Shown in pieces: positions 6,987-14,856 of a stretch of 20,934 nucleotides of DNA. The notes beneath the pieces are model-generated. The model had not been told where the DNA came from. It worked only from the letters and a program-made list of their open reading frames with translations, and ran no database searches. Position 1 is the first letter of the stretch. Each line of letters begins with the position of its first letter. This stretch comes from Bacillota bacterium (lineage in GTDB: Bacteria; Bacillota_A; Clostridia; Lachnospirales; Lachnospiraceae), in the NCBI GenBank assembly GCA_023443925.1, contig JAEZSL010000129.1, positions 1-20,934 of the forward strand. Reading direction: 5' to 3'. Both the position numbers and the translations under genes were made by a program.

Positions 6987-9443
6987 CTATATATAGAAGG
7001 AAATCATACCCTCATTCATGGCTTCGCACACTGCCACCGCTTCTTCTTTGGAAGTCTTGTCAATTGTGGTAATGGAATATGCAAATTCGTAAAACCCGCC
7101 CAGATCCACTTTAAAGTTTGTTTCCCAGAAGTTGTTCATAATCCAGGAATAAGTGGTACTCTGATTGAATTCCTTATCCTTTCCGTCACAAAGCTGAATT
7201 GGTTTCGCTTTTAGATCGCCGAAAGTAACCAGAGGTGCATCCTTAACGGCAAGTACCAGGTTCTTTTCTGCTCCTTCCAGAATAATACCGTTTTGAATCA
7301 GGTAGAATTCCTTGTTGGTTCCGGGAAGCTGGTCGATGCCAGGTCTTAAAATACAGCCGGTTTTATCTATATATTTGGTTTCCTTGGCCCCAGCGGTAAA
7401 GGGCAGCGCGACATACAGATTTTCCGGTTCATACACACTATCCTTATGGATACGGACCATTGCGTCTATTCTGGGCATTTCCTTATAAACTTTTAAGAAT
7501 ACACTGTAGAATCTGGTGCCTTCCAGTTTATAGTCCACCTGCACCGCTATATAGACATCACCATTTTCTATAATCCGGATATCTTTTACCTGGGATGCAT
7601 AACGTCTCGTAGAAACACTCTTTCTGTTTCTTCCCATTCTTCTGCGCTCATCGCAGGCATTTGTCCTGATATCCGTAACTTCATAAATACCGGAAAACGG
7701 AGCGTATTTATTTCCCTGGCTTACCAGCTCCTGTCCGTCTTTTTTATCAATAATGGAACGAATTCCGCATTCCTCGTCAAGCAGAACTTTATAAAAAGGT
7801 GTCTCGATGCAGGAAGTATTCTCCTCAAACGTATCCGGCAAAAGGATATCACGGATACCTTCCGCTCCGATGTGGGCATGGTTTAAAACCGTTGCATTCT
7901 GAGATTTTCCGGAAGGGTAGATTGCAATCGTTATTTCTTCTTTGGGCTGTAGGTCAACTGCCACTTCAACCTGAATAGCACGGGCAATTTGTTTGATTTG
8001 ATGCTTTAGGACCTCTTTGGTATTTACATTGATTACTTCAACCGGTATATCAAGTCCGAAATTAATACCGTTCATGTATTCCCAGAACTCAATATATACA
8101 AGTGCTGTTGTTTTTAGGGGAATATCATGAGGGTTTACTATTTTATAGGTCTGTGGTCTATCCTGCTTAATGGTGACTTCGCCCTTGGCAGCCAGTATCA
8201 GATCCAGATTTCTTGCGATCTCCGTATTACCGTTAATGGCATAGGCGGATTTCTTTAATTCCAGGTCTCCTACCATGGTTTCCCAAGGTTCTGAAACAGA
8301 GGATGAATACCCCCAGGTATGTTCCGCATAAAGCATTAAATTCTCGGAAGCACTTTCCACCAATTCGGAATCTCCCATAGAAGCATCTAGTTTTTTGCAT
8401 AAACTATACTTTCTCTGGGCATCCCTGAAATTTTTAACGGCTGCCGGTGTTGAGCCTACTCCGTCTGCCCACCAGTCATTCCAGTCCCCCTTATAGGTTG
8501 GAATATCCGTAAAGGTTTCTTTTACCTGTTCAAAGAATTGGTCCAGAGTTACCATTTTTATATTAAGCTGTTCCGCAAATCTCTCATTTAACAGATTTAC
8601 CCGTTTCGCTATGGCGGCACTTGGCGGTGCATTATCCGTAATTGCTCCGGATACCATAAACGGTATTAAGTCACAAGGATAGCCCTCTTCCTCTAAGTTA
8701 TTCAAATAGCGTTCCAGACGGTCGCAAAGTACTTGTAATTCGCTTTCCTCTGTATCCTGGGCATCGATTTTATACATGGCATTTGCCTGCATTTTTTTCG
8801 TATATTCATCGAAAATCATATAAGAAGTTCCGGCATGAGGAGAAAATTGGAGTTCATTGCCGAAGTGGTAATGTTCTCCGTTCCACACCAAAACTTTATT
8901 TCCTTTAGGGCTTTCCCAGTAAAACGGAAGCTGCTTTTTATATAACGGAAACATACCATGATGAGGATGAAGGCAGGAGTATAGATTTTCCACTCCATTT
9001 TCATATAACGCATCCGCATAGCCCCAGGCGAAGCCGTTAACATCGGCACTCATACCGCTTTTTACCGGTAATCCGGTTTTTTTCCCATATTCCTTTGCCT
9101 TGCCGATTCTGGAGTTTAGTATATCATAGTTTATCAGCTCCGTCATATTCAGGTAATTTCCGGACAGGCCGATTTCCCCGCTTTTAACATACGCTTCAAA
9201 AGCTTTAATATATTCTTTCGGTGCATGGGTATAAAAATTGCGCACCTGCCAGAAGTTCTCGCATTGCCATACAAAGCCTTTGGCAGGAGACTCAGGATTG
9301 TTATGAATCTCATTTAAAATATCAATTGCCTGGATGATAAAATCTTTGTGATAGTTGATAATCTTATCCTGACGCTCCGTATATCCGATATCCGTATGGG
9401 AGTGATGAATCAGGCAAATGTTCCATTTTTTATTCAGTTTCAC
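6987..9443 (-). CDS. Glycoside hydrolase family 38 alpha-mannosidase
   Basis: This 818-residue retaining alpha-mannosidase has no signal peptide, so it acts in the cytoplasm on imported sugar. The N-terminal catalytic domain shows the zinc ligands of the HSHTDIGYT motif (His16 and Asp18) and the nucleophile Asp134 in MSADVNGFAWG. The AEHTWGYSS stretch near residue 360 is where another conserved His of the active site is expected. The remainder forms the beta-sandwich domains typical of the family. The start is GTG with AGAAGG eight bases upstream. The last residues (ISFYI) are encoded by a copy of the ATCTATATA repeat, so the C-terminus may have been altered by repeat spread. It is co-directional with the permeases (56-bp gap) and the ROK kinase. 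Related DUF5054-type GH38 relatives are a possible alternative label. Confidence 0.88.
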   Translation of the reverse strand: MKLNKKWNICLIHHSHTDIGYTERQDKIINYHKDFIIQAIDILNEIHNNPESPAKGFVWQCENFWQVRNFYTHAPKEYIKAFEAYVKSGEIGLSGNYLNMTELINYDILNSRIGKAKEYGKKTGLPVKSGMSADVNGFAWGYADALYENGVENLYSCLHPHHGMFPLYKKQLPFYWESPKGNKVLVWNGEHYHFGNELQFSPHAGTSYMIFDEYTKKMQANAMYKIDAQDTEESELQVLCDRLERYLNNLEEEGYPCDLIPFMVSGAITDNAPPSAAIAKRVNLLNERFAEQLNIKMVTLDQFFEQVKETFTDIPTYKGDWNDWWADGVGSTPAAVKNFRDAQRKYSLCKKLDASMGDSELVESASENLMLYAEHTWGYSSSVSEPWETMVGDLELKKSAYAINGNTEIARNLDLILAAKGEVTIKQDRPQTYKIVNPHDIPLKTTALVYIEFWEYMNGINFGLDIPVEVINVNTKEVLKHQIKQIARAIQVEVAVDLQPKEEITIAIYPSGKSQNATVLNHAHIGAEGIRDILLPDTFEENTSCIETPFYKVLLDEECGIRSIIDKKDGQELVSQGNKYAPFSGIYEVTDIRTNACDERRRMGRNRKSVSTRRYASQVKDIRIIENGDVYIAVQVDYKLEGTRFYSVFLKVYKEMPRIDAMVRIHKDSVYEPENLYVALPFTAGAKETKYIDKTGCILRPGIDQLPGTNKEFYLIQNGIILEGAEKNLVLAVKDAPLVTFGDLKAKPIQLCDGKDKEFNQSTTYSWIMNNFWETNFKVDLGGFYEFAYSITTIDKTSKEEAVAVCEAMNEGMISFYI

Positions 9444-9499
9444 TCTAAGTACCTTCTTTCTTTTATAATGTTTATGAAATATAAATAATGAACTTACAT

Positions 9500-10321
9500 T
9501 TATTTGCTTTGGTATGCAAATCCGGCTTCAAAATTCTTCTGAAGGAATATAAATAATCCAACCGTTGGTATGGAAGCAATAATACAGCCCACTAACAGGG
9601 CCGGTATATGAGATCTTCCCATTAAGCTTATGGCTGCCATAACCGGTCTTACATCGGATGACTTTGTAAAGGTAATACCAAACATCAGGTCATTCCAGGC
9701 CCAGGTAAACTGTGATAAAAACACGACGGAAAGTGGTGCCTTTGCCATTGGTACAAATATCCTTAGTAAAATCTGCAAATCGGAACAGCCGTCAATCTTG
9801 GCGGACTCACAAATCTCATTGGATATTCCTATAAAGAAGTTCCGCAGTACAAACATACTGAACGGAATGCATATGGCGGTATAAAATAAAATCATTCCGG
9901 CTCTTGTATCATATAAATGCATTTTAGTAAACCCTCTGTAGACCGGAATCAGATAGATCTGAAAAGGGAAAATTGTTCCGCAGTAAATAACGAAAAACCA
10001 GAACATCCGGAATTTGATTTCCAGCTTTGCTATAGCATAAGCCGCAAGTGTTGCAATTATTAATGAAAACAAGGCTCCGCAAACCGCATATAAAAAGCTG
10101 CTGAACATACCCTGAAAGATATCTGCTCCTTTACTTAAATATCCCAGGTTTTCAAACAGCAGAAAGCTCTTAGGCAAATCCCATATGTTACCTAAATTAT
10201 ACTCCTGTTTCCCTTTTAATGCACCTGAAATTGTAAATAGTACAGGAAAAATCCAAAGTATTGCCAGAACCGACAGTACGCTGTTTATTATAATTTTTGT
10301 TCTCTTTTTCTGCCTTACCAT
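9500..10321 (-). CDS. CUT1-family sugar ABC transporter permease (MalG type)
   Basis: This 273-residue inner-membrane protein has about six transmembrane helices; the first spans residues 10-32. The EAA loop that contacts the ATPase is at 170-190, with ESAKIDG at 172-178. Short length and lack of an N-terminal extension make it the MalG-type subunit. AAGGAGG stands five bases before the ATG. It starts 32 bp after the partner permease stop. With that partner and the binding protein it should form an importer for an oligosaccharide, here probably a mannoside. No ATPase gene is present in the window, so a shared MsmX/UgpC-type ATPase is expected. Confidence 0.92.
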   Translation of the reverse strand: MVRQKKRTKIIINSVLSVLAILWIFPVLFTISGALKGKQEYNLGNIWDLPKSFLLFENLGYLSKGADIFQGMFSSFLYAVCGALFSLIIATLAAYAIAKLEIKFRMFWFFVIYCGTIFPFQIYLIPVYRGFTKMHLYDTRAGMILFYTAICIPFSMFVLRNFFIGISNEICESAKIDGCSDLQILLRIFVPMAKAPLSVVFLSQFTWAWNDLMFGITFTKSSDVRPVMAAISLMGRSHIPALLVGCIIASIPTVGLFIFLQKNFEAGFAYQSK

Positions 10322-10353
10322 ATAAACCTCCTTAACTGAATGATAGTACTTTC

Positions 10354-11247
10354 TTATACTGTCAGGCTATTGTCCGAAAACGTATTTTTCAGATTAAAAT
10401 ATGCTACAATTAAGATAACAACCGATAGTACCACCGCAACAGCCGAACCGACACCAAACTGATTTCTTATAAAGGATTCCTGATACATGGTTAAGGCCAG
10501 TGTTTCCGAACTTCGGTAAGGCCCTCCCTTTGTCATAACCCAGATAGAATCAAAGATTTTAAAGCTGTTTACCAGGGACATTAAAAATACAACTATGGTT
10601 GTAGGCTTTAATAAAGGTAAAATTACTTTGGTATACATGCTGAATGTTCCTGCACCTTCAATAGCAGCCGCTTCAATTGGAGAAGCAGGAATATGATTCA
10701 GTCCTGAAATAAATAAAATCATATTTAATCCGATTCCCTGCCACAATCCCATGCCGATCATGATAAAGGTATTGACATACGGTATTGCCAGCCAGTCACC
10801 TACCAGACTGTCCATACCCAGAAGGCCGAATATCTGCGGCAATCCATAGGTTGATATCATGGAGGCAATTATCATACCGCCTACCGTTGCGGATAAAGCC
10901 GTAGGAAAATAGAATATATTCTTAAAACCGGTTAACCAGGAGCTCCTGGTGATAAGGATCGCAAAGAACAGTGGAATTATAAGAGAAATCACCAAAGAGC
11001 AGACCACCCAGATAATTGTGTTCATAACGGAGATTCTGAAATTGCTGTCCTGGAACAGATAGAAATAATTATCCAGACCAACAAATTCCATGGGTGAAAA
11101 TCCATCCCAGGAATGAAAACTTAAATAAATCGTATATACAATTGAAGTAATAAAAAATACCGTTGTTAAAACCACTGCCGGCAAAAGATATAAATAGTTC
11201 TTTAAATGACTTTTTTTCTTTTTTCGAAACTCGGTTAATTTATCCAT
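10354..11247 (-). CDS. CUT1-family sugar ABC transporter permease (MalF type)
   Basis: This 297-residue membrane protein has a positively charged N-terminus (RKKKKSHLK), a first helix at about residues 17-42 and about six helices in all. The EAA loop reads EAAAIEGAG at 192-200. SFHSWDGF near residue 45 and FVGLDNY near residue 55 are typical of MalF/UgpA-type permeases. The ATG is preceded by GAGGA. It pairs with the MalG-type permease immediately downstream. A spacer of about 200 nt with two hairpins separates it from the binding-protein gene, a usual arrangement that lets the binding protein be made in excess. Confidence 0.92.
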   Translation of the reverse strand: MDKLTEFRKKKKSHLKNYLYLLPAVVLTTVFFITSIVYTIYLSFHSWDGFSPMEFVGLDNYFYLFQDSNFRISVMNTIIWVVCSLVISLIIPLFFAILITRSSWLTGFKNIFYFPTALSATVGGMIIASMISTYGLPQIFGLLGMDSLVGDWLAIPYVNTFIMIGMGLWQGIGLNMILFISGLNHIPASPIEAAAIEGAGTFSMYTKVILPLLKPTTIVVFLMSLVNSFKIFDSIWVMTKGGPYRSSETLALTMYQESFIRNQFGVGSAVAVVLSVVILIVAYFNLKNTFSDNSLTV

Positions 11248-11286
11248 TTACTTCCTCTTTCTTATATGGTGTACAAATGATGGATA

Positions 11287-11324
11287 AAACATCAGGGAGC
11301 GGCTGACCGGCTTCCCTGATGTTT
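11287..11324 (-). promoter_or_regulatory. Stem-loop between binding-protein and permease genes
   Basis: Perfect 12-bp arms AAACATCAGGGA / TCCCTGATGTTT enclose a 14-nt loop, with TTTTA at the base of the 3' side on the minus strand. The T-run is too short for a strong terminator. A leaky terminator or an RNA-stabilising 3' structure for the binding-protein message is likely. Confidence 0.6.
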
Positions 11325-11375
11325 AACAGGAAATGAATGTTATTTATCTCCTTATTTTTATATTGCCTGCTTACG

Positions 11376-11420
11376 TTAGGTAATTGCGAAACACCCATGT
11401 TGTATGGAGCTATTACCTAA
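11376..11420 (-). promoter_or_regulatory. Second intra-operon inverted repeat TTAGGTAAT/ATTACCTAA
   Basis: Perfect 9-bp arms (11376-11384 and 11412-11420) flank a 27-nt loop. A third, related ATTACCTGTTAGG copy lies at 11432-11444, next to the binding-protein stop, so alternative pairings are possible. There is no T-run. Confidence 0.45.
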
Positions 11421-11447
11421 TGCTGCTTAATATTACCTGTTAGGCTT

Positions 11448-12752
11448 CTACTTGCTCCAGACTTCGTCGGCTTTTTTCTGGATGTTGCTTAACACTTCAT
11501 CTATATCAGCGCCGCTGTACATAAATCTTGATAATTCATCCAGTGCATAATTTCTGATGTCTTCCGGCGTGTTTTCATAGTATCTTAAATACATCTGATA
11601 GTTGTCTGAATCTGCACTCATATTTAAAATATTCTGGATGGTTTTGTTGCTTACCGTAACTTTGCTTGTATTGGCAATGCCATTTTCATTTAACATAACA
11701 TTCTGGGTATCCGGCTTGTAAAAATTACGAAGAGCTGCCAGGGCGGCGTCTTTGTCCTTACTTGCTTTTGCCACACAGATGGGAGATGCTTCAAAAAAAA
11801 TAGTACTCTTTTGATCGTTCATACCTGGTACCACAAAGGAATCAAATTCTGTGCCTGCTTCCAAGCCATATTCCAATACCAGTGAATTGGCCATTGTATT
11901 CGGTTCCAGCATGATTGCGGTTTCACCTTTTGCAAAGGCTTTTGTTACATCGGTGTAAGCCACGGGTTTTGCAAAGTAACCTTTATCGAACATATCCTTC
12001 CAGATCTCCATTACCTTTTTCACACTTTCATCGGTATAATCTCTGGTACCGTTACAAATATCTAAATATAGCTGCGGCTCATAGGCTGCAATTAATTGTT
12101 CAAACCAGATAAAGCTTGCCCAGGAGTCATTCTTTAAGCCAATGGGTGTCGCTCCGCTCTGTTTGATTTTTTCACAGTCGGCTAAAAATTCATCAAAGGT
12201 TTTTGGTACATCCGTTATTCCGGCTTTTTCGAAAACCGTTTTGTTATAGATACAGGTATTATATAAAATACTGTATGGTGCTGCATAAACTTTTCCGTTT
12301 ATCGTAAACGCATCTTTAATATCAGCAGAAACTCCGTCCGCTATGTAATTATCCCATTCCGCTGTCAGATCCACTAATTTATCATTCTTAGCCAGGGTTT
12401 CTAACTGTCCGCCGCTCCACCAGGTAAACATACCGGGTGCCGACTTGTCATCAATGGATTGCTGCAAGGCCGTCTGATAGGCTGCTACGTCCGGATAATT
12501 TACTATTTTGACATCAATACCGGAGTCGTTCTTCCAGACTAAGGTCAACTGATCAATAATCGCCTGGTCAGCTAACTTATCAAGCCAAAATTCCGTATTG
12601 CCTTCCGGTTTTTGATTCTCTCCTTTCGTATTTTCCGCTGCTGAATTATTAACCCCTTCGGTTTCTGTTTTAGTGCCCCCACACCCGGTAACGATGATGC
12701 TCATTGCTGTTACCGCCATTAGTAATGCTGCCAGTTTCTTCATTTTGAACAT
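11448..12752 (-). CDS. Sugar ABC transporter substrate-binding lipoprotein
   Basis: This 434-residue extracellular solute-binding protein (family 1, CUT1 type) has a lipoprotein signal peptide: KMKK, a hydrophobic run, then the lipobox IVTGC with Cys24 as the lipid anchor, followed by a Gly/Thr/Glu/Asn-rich linker to about residue 50. The mature part has the cluster B/D features of maltose/multiple-sugar binding proteins, including the GKVYAAPYS segment that usually lines the binding cleft. GGAGGG lies seven bases before the ATG. It is the first structural gene downstream of the GntR operators. The sugar cannot be read from sequence; an alpha-mannoside is inferred from the neighbouring mannosidase. 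Confidence 0.92.
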   Translation of the reverse strand: MFKMKKLAALLMAVTAMSIIVTGCGGTKTETEGVNNSAAENTKGENQKPEGNTEFWLDKLADQAIIDQLTLVWKNDSGIDVKIVNYPDVAAYQTALQQSIDDKSAPGMFTWWSGGQLETLAKNDKLVDLTAEWDNYIADGVSADIKDAFTINGKVYAAPYSILYNTCIYNKTVFEKAGITDVPKTFDEFLADCEKIKQSGATPIGLKNDSWASFIWFEQLIAAYEPQLYLDICNGTRDYTDESVKKVMEIWKDMFDKGYFAKPVAYTDVTKAFAKGETAIMLEPNTMANSLVLEYGLEAGTEFDSFVVPGMNDQKSTIFFEASPICVAKASKDKDAALAALRNFYKPDTQNVMLNENGIANTSKVTVSNKTIQNILNMSADSDNYQMYLRYYENTPEDIRNYALDELSRFMYSGADIDEVLSNIQKKADEVWSK

Positions 12753-12777
12753 GCTAATACCCTCCGTACTTGATTTT

Positions 12778-12809
12778 ATTATAACGTTATAATGTTATAA
12801 CGTTATAAT
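12778..12809. promoter_or_regulatory. Two abutting 16-bp palindromes, probable GntR operators
   Basis: ATTATAACGTTATAAT (12778-12793) is followed directly by GTTATAACGTTATAAT (12794-12809). Each centres on TTATAACGTTATAA, and the pair is itself nearly symmetric. The site lies 25-57 bp upstream of the binding-protein ATG and close to the GntR gene, matching where HutC-type regulators bind. A perfect -35 TTGACA (12836-12841, minus strand) lies just upstream; the matching -10 is unclear and may fall within or next to the palindromes (TATATT, 23 bases away). Confidence 0.7.
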
Positions 12810-12914
12810 ATACACTAACACAGGAACCCCTGGCTTGTCAATAAGTTTGTATTTCGTAATGCATTTTGGTTATTCATTAGTATTAATTCCAGATACTCTT
12901 TTACTATTTTTACA

Positions 12915-13001
12915 CCAAAAAACATCCATTAAAATACGCCGGGTCCAGTCCTCTATCTCTCTCGGATTAACTGACCTGTAACCGTATTTGCAATGGATGT
13001 T
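12915..13001 (-). terminator. Large structured terminator after the GntR gene
   Basis: On the minus strand AACATCCATTGCAAATACG (12983-13001) pairs with CGTATTTTAATGGATGTT (12921-12938) and is followed by TTTTTT. The 44-nt interior can form a second stem (GGTCAGT / ACTGGACC). The element starts 34 nt after the gntR stop and lies upstream of the operators, so it separates gntR from the binding-protein gene. Its size is larger than an ordinary terminator. Confidence 0.75.
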
Positions 13002-13035
13002 ACTTGCTGGTTTATGCTATGTCTGCTGATAAAAC

Positions 13036-13758
13036 TTATAATTCCACAGAGTACTTGTATTTATCTCCAGGATAATAGCAAACTGTGTACTCTACTAATT
13101 CATCTTGCTGATCCGTTGTTTTTCTTGTTCTTTTAAATACCGGAGAACCAACGGATATATTCAGATATTTACTAATCTCCTTATCTGCCAGGACTGCTTC
13201 AAAGGTATCTTTTCCTTTTACTATTTTTACACCATACCGGCTCTCTAACAAATTATACAGGGAATCCAGGTATTGCTTCGGATCTAAAGGCAGTTCATAA
13301 TTCTTTTTCAGATAAGTAATGGAATATACGATGGGCGAAGCCTTCGCACTACGGACACGCACTAACTTATAGAGCTCTTCGCCTTCCACTACATTTAATT
13401 TAGATGCAATCAGTTTCGTTGCCTTTTCTAAGATAATATCACAGTAACTGGTTTCCATCTGGATTCCATGCTGTTCCATTTCCTCTGAAAAGCTGATTAC
13501 TCTTTTTAATTTTTCATCTATTTTCTCAAAAATTACAGTAGTTCCAATCCCCTGTGCACTTTGCAGATATCCGGCATTCACCAGTGAACTTACTGCCTGC
13601 CGTACCGTAACCCTGCTGACATCAAAAAGCTCCTGCAGCTGCTTTTCACTTGGAAGTATATCTCCGTAAGCATACTCGCCCTTTTCTATCTGCTCCTTTA
13701 GAATATTTTCAATCTGAAAGTATAATGGAGCCGCACCTTTTTCATGGTTTAGTTTCAT
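13036..13758 (-). CDS. GntR-family (HutC/UTRA) transcriptional regulator
   Basis: This protein has an N-terminal winged helix-turn-helix at about residues 10-75 (LPSEKQLQELFDVSR at 35-49, then TVRQAVSSL) and a C-terminal UTRA effector-binding domain at about 95-235. The family usually represses a neighbouring uptake and catabolism operon until a sugar or sugar phosphate binds the UTRA domain. Length is 240 residues from the ATG at 13758. An ATG nine bases further upstream (13767) directly abuts the AGAGG site with no spacing, so the second ATG is preferred. The likely target is the double palindrome at 12778-12809, upstream of the transporter genes. The effector is probably a mannose derivative (inference). 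Confidence 0.9.
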   Translation of the reverse strand: MKLNHEKGAAPLYFQIENILKEQIEKGEYAYGDILPSEKQLQELFDVSRVTVRQAVSSLVNAGYLQSAQGIGTTVIFEKIDEKLKRVISFSEEMEQHGIQMETSYCDIILEKATKLIASKLNVVEGEELYKLVRVRSAKASPIVYSITYLKKNYELPLDPKQYLDSLYNLLESRYGVKIVKGKDTFEAVLADKEISKYLNISVGSPVFKRTRKTTDQQDELVEYTVCYYPGDKYKYSVEL

Positions 13759-13788
13759 CCCGTTCATCCTCTTCTATGTTAAGATTTC

Positions 13789-13816
13789 ATAATAAAAACC
13801 TGTAATTATCAATCAA
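13789..13816 (-). promoter_or_regulatory. Proximal promoter of the GntR gene
   Basis: TTGATT (13811-13816) and TATTAT (13789-13794) are 16 bases apart, with the predicted start close to the gene. It lies just downstream of the terminator at 13848-13884. Confidence 0.45.
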
Positions 13817-13847
13817 TTCAAATCCTTTTACCATACTTGTAAAACTT

Positions 13848-13884
13848 AAAAAACTCCCGTCTTTAAAAGGATTAAAGACGAGAG
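13848..13884 (-). terminator. Rho-independent terminator upstream of the GntR gene
   Basis: CTCTCGTCTTT pairs with AAAGACGGGAG (a 10-11 bp stem with one mismatch, loop of about 8 nt) and is followed by TTTTTT on the minus strand. It ends the short transcription unit that begins at the promoter at 14037-14065. Confidence 0.85.
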
Positions 13885-14030
13885 CATATGCCTCATGATA
13901 ACACTTTAATTCAACCCATCTTTACAGTAAGAGTTTCACCTATTGCATTAAGATCAGTTTTTCCTTATTGCTGTACCCGGTATTACCTAATCAGGATAAT
14001 TTATGCCGGAAGCCGCTAAGTGAATTTATC
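13848..14030 (-). ncRNA. Candidate structured leader RNA or small RNA upstream of gntR
   Basis: A good promoter at one end and a terminator at the other define a transcript of about 180 nt without a credible open frame. Possible helices on the minus strand are CCGG-N-ATTATC...GGTAAT-N-CCGG near its 5' end, TTCAC/GTGAA enclosing that region, and GAGGCATATGCTC, which overlaps the 5' side of the terminator stem and could act as an antiterminator. It could be an attenuator for gntR or a free small RNA. It does not match a riboswitch class I recognise. Confidence 0.4.
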
Positions 14031-14036
14031 CCATTT

Positions 14037-14065
14037 AGAATAGCATGTAGCAATCCTTTTGTCAA
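14037..14065 (-). promoter_or_regulatory. Promoter of the pre-gntR structured RNA
   Basis: A perfect TTGACA (14060-14065) and TATTCT (14037-14042) are separated by 17 bases, and TGC before the -10 gives an extended -10. It lies 27 bp after the DUF2812 gene stop. The predicted start is near 14030. Confidence 0.65.
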
Positions 14066-14091
14066 TATCGGATTAAGTCATGGATTTCTTA

Positions 14092-14709
14092 TCAGCTCTT
14101 GCTATTCATCTTTTGTTTCCATTTTCTTTTCTCCTTGTACAAGCCGATTACCAAATATAAATATATGATAAAGATCAGGAGACAGAATACAAATAATATC
14201 ATTAAAAAAAGGGAAGCTTTCCTGCCGGCAGAGATTAATTCCCGAAAGATCAGCTGCAGTCCGTTAAACTCCAGATAGAGAATGAGTATGCCAAATAGCC
14301 CCCAGTGCTTCCAAAGCTTATTATACATAGCGTATTTTGATTCAAAGTCGGTAAAGACCTTTTCGTTCAACCCTTCCCTGCCAGGTTTCCGGAAGTAATA
14401 CCATTTTCCTTCATAGATACCGTCATAGCTACAAATCTCCTCCCATCCGGCATCGGAATATAACAGGTGATAATCCGGTGTATCTTCTTCTTTTCTTACA
14501 TAGTCAAGCTGATAAATAAAATTATCCTTTTCTCCTTTTACGAAATCATACCATACAAGTACTCCCTTACGTACCTGTTTTAAATGCCAGCCCTGTGCGG
14601 CCATACTCACCAGGAACTGTTCTTCTTTTTCATATTGATGAGGTAAATAGTACTTACTGACTGTTTTCCGGTTCTCTTCCACATCCATACTCCTTTCTGC
14701 CGTTTTCAT
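14092..14709 (-). CDS. DUF2812 domain-containing membrane protein
   Basis: This 205-residue protein has an N-terminal soluble DUF2812 region (about residues 18-125), including the typical MAAQGWHLKQV segment at 36-46, a tyrosine-rich middle and GKWYYFRKP near 101-109. Two hydrophobic helices follow at about 137-155 and 166-190, then a basic tail. Function is unknown. In many Firmicutes such genes sit behind a PadR-type regulator gene, which is missing here; only a short broken reading frame (14767-14851) precedes it. Neither candidate start (14709, or codon 8 at 14688) has a well-spaced ribosome binding site. Confidence 0.8.
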   Translation of the reverse strand: MKTAERSMDVEENRKTVSKYYLPHQYEKEEQFLVSMAAQGWHLKQVRKGVLVWYDFVKGEKDNFIYQLDYVRKEEDTPDYHLLYSDAGWEEICSYDGIYEGKWYYFRKPGREGLNEKVFTDFESKYAMYNKLWKHWGLFGILILYLEFNGLQLIFRELISAGRKASLFLMILFVFCLLIFIIYLYLVIGLYKEKRKWKQKMNSKS

Positions 14710-14728
14710 ATAATTCTATTTTCATATT

Positions 14729-14760
14729 ATTCCATTTAAATATAATTCCATTTAAATATA
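14729..14760. repeat. Exact tandem duplication of a 16-bp unit
   Basis: ATTCCATTTAAATATA occurs twice back to back, 20-50 bp upstream of the DUF2812 start. It contains the palindrome ATTTAAAT. It may be a polymerase-slippage product in the promoter region. Confidence 0.7.
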
Positions 14761-14766
14761 ATTTCG

Positions 14767-14851
14767 CTATTCTTTTATACCATCCTCAAGTACTTTCCTC
14801 GCAGAATCTGTTATTTTATCGTATTTGTCTTTTTGCTTCCTCTTTGGTCAT
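14767..14851 (-). pseudogene. Short frameshifted coding remnant (27 codons if repaired)
   Basis: From an ATG at 14851 the frame reads MTKEEAKRQI and then stops. Skipping one base lets it continue as DKITDSARKVLEDGIKE before a TAG. The combined peptide is helical and charged and looks like protein sequence, but no ribosome binding site precedes the ATG. It could be the tail of a lost gene upstream of the DUF2812 gene. Its length makes chance a real possibility. Confidence 0.25.
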
Positions 14852-14856
14852 CCGGA

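Noticed and set aside
12915..13001. T-box or known riboswitch between gntR and the binding-protein gene
   Set aside because: The conserved T-box sequence and known aptamer cores are absent, and the element follows gntR as a terminator.
13911..13964. Protein-like frame GKTDLNAIGETLTVKMG then stop, upstream of gntR
   Set aside because: Only 17 codons, preceded immediately by a stop and without a start; the promoter and terminator around it favour a non-coding RNA.
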